Shown: positions 50,663 to 60,585 of the stretch, one piece after another | Position numbering within the stretch: the stretch's first letter is position 1 | Layout: each line of letters starts with the position of its first letter | Assembly: GCA_016788585.1 (NCBI GenBank) | Contig: JAEURP010000002.1 | Span: 96,245-160,244 of the forward strand | From: Chthonomonas sp. | GTDB taxonomy: Bacteria > Armatimonadota > Fimbriimonadia > Fimbriimonadales > Fimbriimonadaceae | Reading direction: 5' to 3' | Length of the DNA: 64,000 nt | Position numbers and translations under genes: made by a program | Notes under the pieces: model-generated | Told to the model about the DNA's origin: nothing | Databases searched by the model: none | Seen by the model: the letters and a program-made list of their open reading frames with translations, nothing else

Positions 50663-52864
50663 ATGGCGGAATGCAAGTCGTTCTGCTTGGTCGGCATCGG
50701 CGGCGCGGGCATGGCTCCGGTCGCGCGCATGCTCAAGCGCCGCGGGTTCGAAGTCCACGGTAGCGACAGCACTGAAAGCGACGAGACTCGCCGACTGGTA
50801 GCCGACGGAATTTCAGTTCACATTGGTCATACCGGCGACGTTGTGAAACCAGGCGACGCCCTCATCCTCACCGACGCGATCGACCTCGATCAAAGCCCAG
50901 AAGTCGCCGCCGCCCGCAAACTCGGCTGCAAGCTGTTTCGCCGTAGCCAAGCCCTGGGATGGATGCTAAGGGACAAAAAAACGGTGGCTGTCACGGGCAC
51001 CCACGGCAAAACCACAACGAGTGGCCTCGTCGGCGCAGCGCTACGCGCAGCCGGACTCGATCCAACGATCGTCATCGGCGCCTATGTGCCCGATTTCAAG
51101 GGTGCAGTGATCGAGGGACAGGGCGAGTGGGCGGTTATCGAGGCTTGCGAAGCCTATGACTCGTTACGAGACTTTGACCCCTATCATGTGGTTTTAACTA
51201 ACTTTGAGTCAGATCACCTCGACTTTCATGGTGACTGGGAAGGTCTGAAGACGGCCATGCGGGCCTTCGTTTCGCGTATGCCCACGGAGGGAAGACTGGT
51301 CTATTTTGCTGAGGATGAAGGGGCCAAAGAAGTAGCCGAAGGCCTCAATGGCAAGGCCGTGCCCTACAACTCCGACTCGCCATTACTGGAAGGGCTCAGC
51401 TTGCCTGGAAAGCACAACCGTTTGAATGCCGAAGCAGCGCGACTGATTGCTGGGTTGGTTGGCGCAGGCAATGTTGACCAGGCGCTTCGGACATTCCATG
51501 GAGCTGAAAGGCGTCTGCAGGTTTTGCAAGAAGGTCCGGTGACCGTTGTGGATGACTATGCCCACATGCCAAAGGAAATCGACGCTTCGATTCAGGCGCT
51601 GAGAGAGCGATTCCCCGACCGCAAACTTCTTATTGTTTTCCAGCCTCACCTATACTCCCGAACCGCTGATTACCTCGAAGAGTTTGGCGCTTCGTTGTCC
51701 GCAGCCGACCGCTTAGTGCTTACCGATATTTATCCCGCACGAGAGGACCCGATGCCGGGTATCAGTTCCTCGCGGATTGCGGAGGCTGTGACCTGCGAAT
51801 GCCACTATGTTCCCTCGCGGCATGTGCTCCCGCGCTTCGTCAAGGCTTTACTTGGGTCAGATGATGATGTTGTTGTTGGAATGGGGGCAGGGAATATCTC
51901 CGACTTTGCGCCAGGCTTCGTAAACGAGCTTTCGCGTGGCACCGCGAATCGCGTCCTTGTGTGCTTTGGCGGCGACAGCGCGGAAAGGGAAGTAAGTATC
52001 CACTCGGGCATTGCCATTGCAACGGCTCTCCAGAGTCGTGGCTATCAGGTGACAAAAATGGATGTCTCCGAGAACTTGCTGAGTGGCAAGAGCTTGGCTG
52101 ACTTGGCGGGATCCCAGCGTCCTGATGTCGCGTTCCTCGCAGTTCACGGAACCCATGCGGAAGACGGGGCTATCCAAGGACTGTTTGAACTCCTCCACAT
52201 TCCGTATACGGGAAGCGGTATCCAGGCGAGTGCCCTAGCCATGGACAAGGACCGGACCAAAAAGATTCTTCAAGCGAGTGGGCTGCCGGTTCCGGCCGGG
52301 GTCCTTGTTCGCAAGGGCGGTTCGGCGGACTCAGTACCCAATGGCCGGGTGATTGTTAAGCCAAATGCTCAAGGGAGCACTGTCGGCCTCACCTTTGTCG
52401 AGCGTGAATCTGATCTGCCGGCTGCCCTTGAGCGGGCGTTCAACTATTGCGATGAAGCTCTGGTCGAAGAATGGGTCGAAGGTATGGAAATTAGCGTACC
52501 GGTGCTGGTTGATCGAGTATTGCCAGCCGTCGAGATTGTTCCGGCAAGCGGACGTTACGACTTCGCGATGAAGTACCTCCCCGGCGCTACCGAGGAGATT
52601 TGCCCGGCGAGGATTTCGAGCGAACTGACGGCGAGAGTACAAGAATATGCCCTCAAGGCTCATCGGATTTTGGGTTGTCAAGGCGCTACCCGAACCGACA
52701 TGATCATCAAGTCCGACGGAACCCCGGTGATTCTGGAAGTCAACACCTTGCCCGGAATGACCCCGACCAGCCTCTTGCCAAAGAGCGCGGCGACCGCAGG
52801 AATCGCCTTCGACGATCTTTGCGTCACGATACTTGAAGATGCCCTCAAAAAAGCGCCGCGTTAA
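50663..52864 (+). CDS. murC-ddl: Fused UDP-MurNAc:L-alanine ligase and D-Ala-D-Ala ligase (MurC-Ddl)
   Basis: The first domain (about residues 1-425) is MurC: FCLVGIGGAGM at the start, P-loop AVTGTHGKTTTSGLVG, NFESDHLDFH and a C-terminal VVDDYAHMPKEI. The second (about 430-733) is Ddl: LVCFGGDSAEREVSI, PYTGSGIQASALAMDKD, MKYLPGATEEICPARI and the Mg/ATP motif EVNTLPGMTPTSLLPK. Fusions of these steps are known in Chlamydiae. The ATG at 50663 places the glycine loop at the usual distance; GTG at 50615 or ATG at 50579 would overlap or approach the toxin gene. Confidence 0.92.
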   Translation: MAECKSFCLVGIGGAGMAPVARMLKRRGFEVHGSDSTESDETRRLVADGISVHIGHTGDVVKPGDALILTDAIDLDQSPEVAAARKLGCKLFRRSQALGWMLRDKKTVAVTGTHGKTTTSGLVGAALRAAGLDPTIVIGAYVPDFKGAVIEGQGEWAVIEACEAYDSLRDFDPYHVVLTNFESDHLDFHGDWEGLKTAMRAFVSRMPTEGRLVYFAEDEGAKEVAEGLNGKAVPYNSDSPLLEGLSLPGKHNRLNAEAARLIAGLVGAGNVDQALRTFHGAERRLQVLQEGPVTVVDDYAHMPKEIDASIQALRERFPDRKLLIVFQPHLYSRTADYLEEFGASLSAADRLVLTDIYPAREDPMPGISSSRIAEAVTCECHYVPSRHVLPRFVKALLGSDDDVVVGMGAGNISDFAPGFVNELSRGTANRVLVCFGGDSAEREVSIHSGIAIATALQSRGYQVTKMDVSENLLSGKSLADLAGSQRPDVAFLAVHGTHAEDGAIQGLFELLHIPYTGSGIQASALAMDKDRTKKILQASGLPVPAGVLVRKGGSADSVPNGRVIVKPNAQGSTVGLTFVERESDLPAALERAFNYCDEALVEEWVEGMEISVPVLVDRVLPAVEIVPASGRYDFAMKYLPGATEEICPARISSELTARVQEYALKAHRILGCQGATRTDMIIKSDGTPVILEVNTLPGMTPTSLLPKSAATAGIAFDDLCVTILEDALKKAPR

Positions 52865-53567
52865 GAAGCGATCGAACCTCGATTGGGCGCCCATTTTGTG
52901 GTGTGCTTTCGGGCTCAGCGTCGGTCTTGGTGTCATGTTCAGTCCCATCTCAAAAGCGCGAGTTGTCTGGGTAGAAGGAGCAACTAAAGACCAAGTGCCC
53001 GCGCTCATCAAGATCGTGCAAACCGTGCGAGGGCAGCCTGCCCTCCGCATCAACCGGGCACGAGTCGAGAGCGACGCCTTAGACATATCGCCGATCAAAT
53101 CCGCCAACTACACGCAAAACCTGTTTGGCCGAGCAGTACTCAAGTTGACCCAGAGGGTGCCCGTGGCTCGCGTAGGCAATACTCAAGCCTACATGGAAGA
53201 AGATGGCAGTATCTTTAACTTAGCAACGCATCCGAAAGGGAATGTTCCAGTTCTCATTCTCAATCCTGTATTTCTTGAACCGACCCTCAGCCCCATGGCG
53301 CGATGGGAGAGTGGTCGGATTGCAAAGATTTGCCAAGAAAGTTCGAAAAACTGGCCCGAAATTCCTGTTAAGATTGAGGTGACGGAACGCGGCGTGATAA
53401 ACTTGCAACCGTTGACGGGCGGGGCGATGGCAATCCTCGGTTCGTCGGATGATTGGGAAAAGAAGTTGGCCGCTCTCAAGCGTATGGTTCTGGCGCAGCC
53501 GGACCTGTGGCGCAGGTACCGAGAAGTCAACTTGATCGATCCCGAAACTCCGATGACGCGTCCGTGA
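52839..53567 (+). CDS. ftsQ: FtsQ/DivIB-like division protein
   Basis: The 242-residue protein has a basic N-terminus (MPSKKRRVKKRS), one membrane segment at about residues 18-36, and a POTRA-like region (ARVVWVEGATKDQVPALIKIV) leading to NYTQNLFGRAVLKLTQRVPVARV, as in FtsQ. The sequence is divergent but position between murC-ddl and ftsA supports it. The ATG at 52839 overlaps murC-ddl by 26 bases; an in-frame TTG lies two codons upstream. Confidence 0.8.
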   Translation: MPSKKRRVKKRSNLDWAPILWCAFGLSVGLGVMFSPISKARVVWVEGATKDQVPALIKIVQTVRGQPALRINRARVESDALDISPIKSANYTQNLFGRAVLKLTQRVPVARVGNTQAYMEEDGSIFNLATHPKGNVPVLILNPVFLEPTLSPMARWESGRIAKICQESSKNWPEIPVKIEVTERGVINLQPLTGGAMAILGSSDDWEKKLAALKRMVLAQPDLWRRYREVNLIDPETPMTRP

Positions 53568-54343
53568 ACATCACCGGCGACGGACCCAGAATGAGCAGCC
53601 CATTTAGCACCAAAATTGAACCAAGTTCTCCAACATTTACGTTGAGCGTTACCGCTCTGGTATTGGGTCTGATGATTGGATTGGCATGGGTGACGAATCA
53701 AGAGCGGCAGCGAAATATTCCTGGGCTCCCTGATGCGGTTCGGTACGGTAGCCTGGATATCCAAAAAGCCAACTTGGAGATGCAAGCCGAGATAAAGGAT
53801 TTAAGGGCTCAACTGGCACAATTCGAGAAGGCGGCCTCGACAAAATCAGCCGATACTCAGCTGGTGCAGAAAAGCTTGGTTAAGTACCAAGTGGCGGCTG
53901 GCCTTACGGAACTGACCGGTCCCGGACTCCTATTGACCTTGCGCGACAGTCATCGCGAAGGCATTTTCGAAAGTGAGGGGATCATTCACGACGTCGATAT
54001 CCTTCGCGTTGTCAACGAGCTTTGGGCATCGGGCGCTGAGGCGATAGCGATCAATGGCCAGAGAGTTGTTGCTGGTACGGCGATTCGTTGCGTTGGCCCG
54101 ACGGTACAGATTAACTATGTGCCGACCGCCGCCCCTGTTCGCATTCAGGCCCTCGGTGATCCGAACACGTTGTTCGACGGTATGAAGTTACCGGGCGGGC
54201 CGATCGAAGAACTCATGGGAGTGGACCCCAAAATGGTGTTGATGGAGAAGCTCGACAAATTATCTGTTCCTGCATTCAGCGGCGCATCGAGCCCGAAGCT
54301 TTCGACCGCACCTGACCAATCGAATGAGGACAAGGAAAATTGA
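53564..54343 (+). CDS. DUF881 family protein (YlxW/YlxX-like)
   Basis: The 259-residue protein has one N-terminal membrane segment, a coiled coil at about residues 58-90 (ANLEMQAEIKDLRAQLAQFEKA), and the DUF881 domain with GLTELTGPGLLLTLRDS, IIHDVDILRVVNELWASGAEAIAINGQRV and TAIRCVGPTVQIN. In Bacillus two such genes lie between divIB and ftsA, as here. The GTG at 53564 overlaps the ftsQ stop (GTGA); ATG at 53591 is an alternative start. Function is unknown. Confidence 0.88.
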   Translation: MNITGDGPRMSSPFSTKIEPSSPTFTLSVTALVLGLMIGLAWVTNQERQRNIPGLPDAVRYGSLDIQKANLEMQAEIKDLRAQLAQFEKAASTKSADTQLVQKSLVKYQVAAGLTELTGPGLLLTLRDSHREGIFESEGIIHDVDILRVVNELWASGAEAIAINGQRVVAGTAIRCVGPTVQINYVPTAAPVRIQALGDPNTLFDGMKLPGGPIEELMGVDPKMVLMEKLDKLSVPAFSGASSPKLSTAPDQSNEDKEN

Positions 54344-54768
54344 TGCTGATTCCTATTTTCTGCCTGATCGTCGGCATTCTTGTTGGGGTTCTCATCGGGA
54401 AACCACTGACTGGCGAAATTGGTGTCTATGTCGCGGTGGCCTGCCTTGCCGGGCTCGACACAATCTGCGGAGGCGTGCGCGCCAACCTTGAGGGCAAGTT
54501 CGATGGACCAATCATGGTCACAGGCTTTCTCTCCAATATTCTCATTGCCGCGGGCCTCAGTTGGCTCGGTACCAAGATTGGGGTTGAGATCTTCTTGGTG
54601 TGTGCATTTATCTTTGGGATGCGAATTTTCACAAATCTCAGTGTTATTCGCCGAATACTTCTGACAAAATGGACGGACAGGAAAGCGCGCGAAGAGAAGG
54701 ATCGAATGGATCTGGAGCGTGCGCAGGAAACTCCTGGTGCTACTTCTGAAACGGTTTTCTCGAAATGA
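54343..54768 (+). CDS. sbp: Small basic protein family (Sbp, DUF1290)
   Basis: The 141-residue membrane protein has three to four hydrophobic segments and the family features IPIFCLIVGILVGVLIG, GEIGVYVAVACLAGLDTICGG and the basic stretch near TNLSVIRRILL. Homologues sit between ylxW/X and ftsA in Bacillus and other Terrabacteria. Function is unknown. The start shares one base with the DUF881 stop (TGATG). The tail is polar. Confidence 0.88.
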   Translation: MLIPIFCLIVGILVGVLIGKPLTGEIGVYVAVACLAGLDTICGGVRANLEGKFDGPIMVTGFLSNILIAAGLSWLGTKIGVEIFLVCAFIFGMRIFTNLSVIRRILLTKWTDRKAREEKDRMDLERAQETPGATSETVFSK

Positions 54769-55979
54769 ACACTCAGCCCATCTTCACCCTCGACTTGGGA
54801 TCATCCAAGGTTGCCCTGTTGGCGGCGACCCTCGATGATGCAGGGCGGCTTAATGTTCAAGAAGTGGCTGTGGTACCCAACCGTGGGGTGACAGCCGGAG
54901 TGATTACCGACCTCGATCTCACGCGATCGGCAATTACCGAGGCCCTGGGCCAATTCAGAAACTATGGTGTTCCCGATGAAGTCATCGTGAACTTGGGAGG
55001 AACTCAGCTTGAGGGGATGAATTCTCAGGGTTTTCATCCCATCGTTCCGGCAGGTCGGTCCATCACCAGCGCCGATGCATTGGCAGTGGTGAACCACAGC
55101 CGCCAAGTCCGGCCTGAGCCCGATCGAGAGCAGATTCTTGCGATTCCGCGTGAGTTCAGAGTTGACGGTCAAAATGGCGTCGCGCGACCCATTGGGTTGT
55201 CGGGATCGCGGCTAGAGGTGACCACCCACATTATCACGGCGCCGATTGCCAACATGCGCAATCTGCAAAACGTCATCGAAGGCGCGGGGCTTCGAATTGC
55301 CGACATCGTTCCGAATCCGGTTGCCGCTGGGCTCAGTTTCCTAACGCCCGAGGATCGCCAAAATGGTACGGCCGTGGTCGATCTAGGCGCTTGCACGACC
55401 ACTCTATCGATTTATCTCGGCGGTGGCTTGGCGCATTGTGTCGTACTTGCCCTTGGAAGCGGGCATGTGACCGGTGACCTGACTAAGTTGCTAAAGATGA
55501 CGCCCGAAGAAGCCGACCAACTGAAGCGAAAGCATGGTCGGGCCATTGCGATGAAGGCCGACGACGAGTCGACCGTCGAAGTGCGTCAAGTTGGGCAAAG
55601 CCAACCTCGCCACCTTCATCGCCGCGTTCTCTTCGAAATCATCGAAAGCCGCATGAGCGAGATCGCAAGAATGGTTGGTCAGCAGCTCGACCGTAGCGGA
55701 TTTAAGGGCATGTTGCCCGGCGGCGTGGTCGTGACGGGCGGTGGTAGCTTGCTACCGGGTACACATCAACTGTTCGGAGCCGCTCTGCGAGAACCCAACA
55801 CGCGATTGGGTACGCCGAGGGTTGAGGGACCAGCGGCCCTTAGAGCAAGTGGACCCGAACTCAGTGTTGCCGCCGGTATGGCGGCCTATGTGTTGCAAGG
55901 TCAGGATTCGGACTTCGAACCTGCCAATGGATTAGATCACTGGAAGGAGCGCATTCGCACCTTCTTTATGAAAGTATAA
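54765..55979 (+). CDS. ftsA: Cell division protein FtsA
   Basis: FtsA is an actin-like ATPase that tethers FtsZ to the membrane. The 404-residue protein has the phosphate-1 loop [12 protein letters not shown], the 1C subdomain (residues about 85-165), phosphate-2 [15 protein letters not shown] and adenosine motif [11 protein letters not shown]. The last residues ([13 protein letters not shown]) form the expected amphipathic membrane helix. It overlaps sbp by four bases and precedes ftsZ by eight. Confidence 0.94.
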   Translation: MNTQPIFTLDLGSSKVALLAATLDDAGRLNVQEVAVVPNRGVTAGVITDLDLTRSAITEALGQFRNYGVPDEVIVNLGGTQLEGMNSQGFHPIVPAGRSITSADALAVVNHSRQVRPEPDREQILAIPREFRVDGQNGVARPIGLSGSRLEVTTHIITAPIANMRNLQNVIEGAGLRIADIVPNPVAAGLSFLTPEDRQNGTAVVDLGACTTTLSIYLGGGLAHCVVLALGSGHVTGDLTKLLKMTPEEADQLKRKHGRAIAMKADDESTVEVRQVGQSQPRHLHRRVLFEIIESRMSEIARMVGQQLDRSGFKGMLPGGVVVTGGGSLLPGTHQLFGAALREPNTRLGTPRVEGPAALRASGPELSVAAGMAAYVLQGQDSDFEPANGLDHWKERIRTFFMKV

Positions 55980-55987
55980 GGACAGTA

Positions 55988-57238
55988 ATGGGGATCAGTA
56001 CGAACGTGGAGAAGACACCAGGAAACGCAGTCATTAAGGTTATCGGCGTCGGCGGCGGCGGTAGCAATGCCGTCAATCGCATGCTCGAAGCAGGAATTCA
56101 GGGCGTGGAGTTTGTCGCAATGAACACCGACAAGCAAGTGCTCGAAAAGAGTAGCGCGACGAACAAAGTGCAGCTTGGCGTAAACCTGACTCGAGGTCTG
56201 GGCGCTGGCGGCAATCCTGAAATCGGAAAGTCAGCGGCCGAAGAAAGCAAGAACGAAATCCGCAAGTGCCTCGAAGGCGCCGACATGGTCTTCATCACCG
56301 GCGGTATGGGCGGCGGAACTGGAACCGGTGCCGCCCCCGTCATCGCTGACCTCGCTCGAGAAATCGGTGCCCTCACAGTCGCTGTCGTCACTCGCCCATT
56401 CGCTTTTGAAGGCCCCCGCCGTGCCCGACTGGCCGAGCAGGGCATCACTAGTTTGATTGGCCGCGTAGACACAATGATCACCATCCCCAACGATCGCTTG
56501 ATGAGCGTCGTGGAGAAGAAAACCACGCTCACCGACGCCTTCCGCGTCGCCGACGATGTCCTTCGCCAAGGCGTCCAGGGCATTAGCGACATCATCACGA
56601 TTCCTGGCGTGGTCAATGTGGACTTCGCCGACGTTCGCGCCGTCATGAGCAATGCCGGCCCTGCTCTCATGGGCATCGGTTATGGCCTCGGCGAACAGCG
56701 ATCCATGCAAGCTGCGCGCAGTGCCACCAGCAGCCCCCTCCTCGAACAAACCATTCATGGCGCGAAGGGCCTCTTGGTCAACATCACGGCCAGCGAAGAC
56801 TTCACCCTTACCGAAGCCAACGAGGCGATGAACTTCATCCACTCGCTCTGCGACGATGAAGAAGCCAACATCTTCTTCGGATTGGTGAATGATTCTGCGA
56901 TGGATTCTCAGGTCCGAATCACTGTCCTTGCTACAGGCTTTAATCCATACACGACCGAGGGTCGAAAGGTCGGCGAAGCCAATCTCACGAAGACCACAGA
57001 AGCCACCGCGGAGCCCGCCAGCCCGGTCGCTGTCGTAGAGCAGCCAAACACTGAAGAGGGTGCAACGGAGGCAGCAGGTGGTGAGCAGATTCCAACGGCA
57101 CGGCAGAACATTTGGGAGCGATTCAATGCCGCTACGGCAACCACGCGCGACACCAAGCCCGAACCTGAGCTCTTTACTGAAGAAGAAGATTTGGACATCC
57201 CAGCGTTCCTTCGCCAACATAAGAAGTCGGGCGACTAG
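55988..57238 (+). CDS. ftsZ: Cell division protein FtsZ
   Basis: The tubulin-like GTPase that builds the division ring. The 416-residue protein has [23 protein letters not shown], the tubulin signature [13 protein letters not shown] (about residue 100-112) and the T7 loop region [11 protein letters not shown]. The variable linker is about 80 residues and ends in [18 protein letters not shown], the C-terminal peptide that binds FtsA. Length and order are normal. Confidence 0.96.
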   Translation: MGISTNVEKTPGNAVIKVIGVGGGGSNAVNRMLEAGIQGVEFVAMNTDKQVLEKSSATNKVQLGVNLTRGLGAGGNPEIGKSAAEESKNEIRKCLEGADMVFITGGMGGGTGTGAAPVIADLAREIGALTVAVVTRPFAFEGPRRARLAEQGITSLIGRVDTMITIPNDRLMSVVEKKTTLTDAFRVADDVLRQGVQGISDIITIPGVVNVDFADVRAVMSNAGPALMGIGYGLGEQRSMQAARSATSSPLLEQTIHGAKGLLVNITASEDFTLTEANEAMNFIHSLCDDEEANIFFGLVNDSAMDSQVRITVLATGFNPYTTEGRKVGEANLTKTTEATAEPASPVAVVEQPNTEEGATEAAGGEQIPTARQNIWERFNAATATTRDTKPEPELFTEEEDLDIPAFLRQHKKSGD

Positions 57239-57241
57239 CGT

Positions 57242-59086
57242 TTGAACCGACAAGAGTTTGAGAGCCTCGCTCTCAAGATGGATGCGCTCTATGCTCGCAG
57301 CCCGCGTGCTTATCGGGCCAGCGTTCGTCGTTGGGTTTTGATCGGCAGTGCAGCGTATGCTGGACTGTTTGTCCTCGCAATTCTTGTCGCTGTCGCCATC
57401 TACTTTATGCGCGGCGGTCGCGTGATACTCGCGATTTTCGAAATTTTCTTGGTCGCGGCAATTGTCTCTTCGTTTCGCCTCAGAGTTCCAAAATCACGAG
57501 GCCTGCGGCTAAGTAGGGAATCGGCACCAATGCTATTTGGAGCCGTAGATGATCTGGCCGACGAACTGGGTACAGCCAAGATAGATACCCTTCTGTTGCG
57601 CCCAGACCCGGGTGCCTTTGCGTCGCAGGTTGGCGGTTCTATGCTCGGAAAGCCAAGGCTGGTAGTCGCACTTGGCATCGGCCTCTTGGTGTCGTTGAGC
57701 GAGGAAGAACTCAAGTCGGTGATCGCCCATGAGTTAGCCCACCACGCCGCCGGTGACGTTGGACACTCCTTTGCGGTTGGAAAGGTTATGGAGCGGTGGA
57801 ACAGGTTTGCCCAGAAAGCAGATGTTGGATGGATGATGGCCCCATTTCGGTCATTTATTGACTGGTATGTCCCTCGTCTTCGCGCCGTTACTTTGGCGAA
57901 TAGCCGCCAAAAGGAGTTGGCAGCAGACGCGGTTGCAGCTCGAGTCGTTGGGGTTGAAGCCACGGCGGTAGGGCTCGCCCGCCTAGGTTCCCTCGATGTA
58001 TGGGGCAAGGCACTGAACGAGAAACAGGGATCATTCGAAACCCGATTTGACCAGTTTATTGCGCGAGCGAAGGAGTTCGAGTCCCTTGAATTAGACCATG
58101 ACGAAGTCCTGCGGTCGATTGACGAAAGGTACCAACATCAATCGAGTTACCTCATGACACATCCATCCTTGTCGCAGCGGTTGGACAAGCTTGGGTACGG
58201 CGCAGATCAATGGCCAATACTAAGAGACTATGCCGCGGCCAGACCAGCAATACCTGCGGCGCGGGCCTTCTTTGGGGATCAGTGGAATACGATTCTCGAT
58301 ACCCTTGCTGCTGAATATCGCGGCGAGTTTGCGACTTGGGATTCCGAGGAGCATGAAGCTGAATCGACGTTAGTCGAGTACGACAAGAGCCTTTTGCCCA
58401 AGATCGACCGAGATTTCGTGCTCGCCAAGGAGCTCTTCTTTGAAGGTAAGTACGACGATGCAGCGCCCATCCTTGAGGAGATTTGTCGGGAGCTTCCGGC
58501 ATCAAACGACGCGAAGCTATGGTATGCCACGGCGCTGGCTCGCGGTTCCGGAACTTGGGAAAAGGGACTTGAGTTGTTGAAGGAACTGGTGGCCGACCCT
58601 TGGTGGGCCCTGGACGCGTTAAACGAGTCTCGAAATGTCTTGGAGGAGAGAGGAAGGCACCAAGATGCTTACGAGCTCAGTTGGGAGATTGAAGAGGCAA
58701 GCAGGAAAAGGGAAGAGGCTTATCAATATGTTGTCGAGTTGAAGCGGTCGCTATCTGCTCCTCGTCTGCAACCGCAAGTAATCGCCGACACGATTGCCTC
58801 GATTGCAGAGAATAGGCCCGAAGTGAAGATGGTGATAAGCACTTGGCAGAGTAACCAACGCGTCCCGGGAACGGTGATCCCGGCTATTCTGGTTGTCGTT
58901 AAGGTACGCCAGTTCGGTAGGAGCTACGAGGCGCGACGGGAGCACGAGTACCGCGTTGCCCAAGAACTCATCGATCAAGTCGACATTCCGTTTAACGGCG
59001 TCGTCAACCCAAGAGACGAGCCGCCGCCCAATGTCGCCGAGTTGCGATCCGCGGGTTCAGTCCTGTATGAGCGGTTATCTCAGTAG
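57242..59086 (+). CDS. M48-type membrane metalloprotease with a helical-repeat C-terminus
   Basis: The 614-residue protein has two hydrophobic segments near the N-terminus (about residues 30-56 and 60-78), an M48 zinc motif SVIAHELAHHAAGD (HELAH at 163-167) with the third ligand Glu in NSRQKELAADAVAARVVG, and a helical C-terminal half with TPR-like periodicity (about 390-540, for example YDDAAPILEEICRELPASNDAKLWYATALA). The TTG start follows ftsZ by three bases. It resembles HtpX-like proteases. It overlaps rsmE by 12 bases at the convergent end. Confidence 0.85.
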   Translation: MNRQEFESLALKMDALYARSPRAYRASVRRWVLIGSAAYAGLFVLAILVAVAIYFMRGGRVILAIFEIFLVAAIVSSFRLRVPKSRGLRLSRESAPMLFGAVDDLADELGTAKIDTLLLRPDPGAFASQVGGSMLGKPRLVVALGIGLLVSLSEEELKSVIAHELAHHAAGDVGHSFAVGKVMERWNRFAQKADVGWMMAPFRSFIDWYVPRLRAVTLANSRQKELAADAVAARVVGVEATAVGLARLGSLDVWGKALNEKQGSFETRFDQFIARAKEFESLELDHDEVLRSIDERYQHQSSYLMTHPSLSQRLDKLGYGADQWPILRDYAAARPAIPAARAFFGDQWNTILDTLAAEYRGEFATWDSEEHEAESTLVEYDKSLLPKIDRDFVLAKELFFEGKYDDAAPILEEICRELPASNDAKLWYATALARGSGTWEKGLELLKELVADPWWALDALNESRNVLEERGRHQDAYELSWEIEEASRKREEAYQYVVELKRSLSAPRLQPQVIADTIASIAENRPEVKMVISTWQSNQRVPGTVIPAILVVVKVRQFGRSYEARREHEYRVAQELIDQVDIPFNGVVNPRDEPPPNVAELRSAGSVLYERLSQ

Positions 59087-59782
59087 CGCAATTGCACAAG
59101 CCGCGGCAGCAGCCGTATCCACGCGCAAAACCCGAGGCCCCAGGGTTACGGCCCGATTTCCAATCACATCGACCTCGCGAGGCGACCAGCCCCCTTCCGG
59201 TCCAATCACCAACGTAACATCGCCTTCTAGGCGATGAGCTAGCGTCTTGGGCACACCCTCAGTCTCGCTAAGCACAAAAACCGCATCACCTTCTAGCACC
59301 GACTTCAACCCGTCTGCAAACGCAATGGTTGGCAACACTGCGCGGAAACTCTGCTCAGCCGATTCGCGAACGATGCTTTGTAGCCGAATCAGGCGATCGG
59401 CCTTCTTTTTCTCGTCCCACTTCACTACGGTTCGGTCCGAATCGAAGATAAGGAAGTGAGCAACGCCGATTTCGGTCCCCATCCGGATGACTTCTTCCAA
59501 TTTCTCTGCCTTTGGCATCGCTTGAGCCAGCGTGACCTTCAACGTAGGTTCCGTTGGAAGGGGCTCGATAGCTTGTCGAATCGCAGACTTGCCCCGAAAC
59601 TCACATCGCCAGAGCGTGCCGTCGCCCGGCACGATGCCAATCGGGGCTCCGGCTCGAAGTCGTAGGACATCATGGAGCTTCCTAATCTCCTCCTTTGGGA
59701 GTTCGATTTCGACCACTTCAGGGTCGACGGAAAGGAACACTCGGGGGAGTGATCTCAGCGGCGGAAGGTCGCGGCTATCCAA
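59075..59782 (-). CDS. rsmE: 16S rRNA (uracil-1498 N3) methyltransferase
   Basis: RsmE methylates U1498 of 16S rRNA. The 235-residue protein has the N-terminal RNA-binding part (LPRVFLSVDPE, KLHDVLRLRAG) and the SPOUT domain with KAEKLEEVIRMGTEIGV, RESAEQSFRAVLP, the SAM knot LVIGPEGGWSPREVD and LGPRVLRVDTAAAAA. The TTG start is supported by AGGAGG seven bases upstream, inside the end of prmA. It is the last gene of the rpoZ-dnaJ-prmA-rsmE operon. Confidence 0.93.
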   Translation of the reverse strand: MDSRDLPPLRSLPRVFLSVDPEVVEIELPKEEIRKLHDVLRLRAGAPIGIVPGDGTLWRCEFRGKSAIRQAIEPLPTEPTLKVTLAQAMPKAEKLEEVIRMGTEIGVAHFLIFDSDRTVVKWDEKKKADRLIRLQSIVRESAEQSFRAVLPTIAFADGLKSVLEGDAVFVLSETEGVPKTLAHRLEGDVTLVIGPEGGWSPREVDVIGNRAVTLGPRVLRVDTAAAAACAIALLR

Positions 59783-60585
59783 TCCCCTTCCTCCTGTTTG
59801 CGAACGAGCTCAAATCCGCACTTTTGGGCCGCTTCTAACACGTCGGGCCAATTGGAATGGATGACTCCGCTGACGATCCAAACTCCTCCGGGCTTTATCC
59901 GCGAAAAGGCTTCGGGGGCCAACCGAATCAGCGCCGCAGAAATGATGTTGCTTAGCACTAGATCGAAGTCGCCGTGAGGCAAAGGATCGAACCCCGCACC
60001 TAGATAGACCTCGAATTCGACTCCGTTTCGCTCGGCATTCTCGCGGCTTGAGTCAACACTCGCAGCATCACAATCGACCCCAACAACTCCACTTGCGCCA
60101 AGCTTGCAGGCGCCCACCGACAGAATGCCGCTCCCGCACCCAATATCTGCAACGGATTTGCCTTGCAGGGCCTCGAACTCAAGCAGTTCTAGGCACATTC
60201 GGGTCGTAGGGTGATCGCCAGTGCCGAACGCCTGGCCCGGGTCCAAGACGATTTCAATGTCGGTTGGACCTAGTTCGTACGGCTCCCATACTGGTCGCAC
60301 CACGAAGTGGTTGCCTACTCGCCTTGGGACGAAGAACTTGCGCCAGGCGACCGACCAATCCTCTTCCTCGATGACTTCCGTATCCACGCGCAGGGCTCCG
60401 GCGGCTCGCAGGTCAGCGACCAGCGCGTCCACTCCGTCGCCTTCATACAAGTAACCCCCGAGCGACGGCGGATTGTCTTCTTGCACAGTGCCTTCGATCC
60501 CGTGCTCGGCGAACAATTCGGTCCACGGGGACCAGTCTCTCGGCGCCTCATCGAGGACGGCGCGAACAAGTGTCCAAGTCTTCAC
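59755..60585 (-). CDS. prmA: Ribosomal protein L11 methyltransferase
   Basis: PrmA methylates lysines and the N-terminus of L11. The 276-residue protein has the N-terminal L11-recognition region (about 1-95, [19 protein letters not shown]) and the methyltransferase domain with [59 protein letters not shown] and [12 protein letters not shown]. It overlaps dnaJ by four bases and rsmE by 28. The dnaJ-prmA-rsmE order is also found in Firmicutes. Confidence 0.95.
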   Translation of the reverse strand: MKTWTLVRAVLDEAPRDWSPWTELFAEHGIEGTVQEDNPPSLGGYLYEGDGVDALVADLRAAGALRVDTEVIEEEDWSVAWRKFFVPRRVGNHFVVRPVWEPYELGPTDIEIVLDPGQAFGTGDHPTTRMCLELLEFEALQGKSVADIGCGSGILSVGACKLGASGVVGVDCDAASVDSSRENAERNGVEFEVYLGAGFDPLPHGDFDLVLSNIISAALIRLAPEAFSRIKPGGVWIVSGVIHSNWPDVLEAAQKCGFELVRKQEEGDWIAATFRR

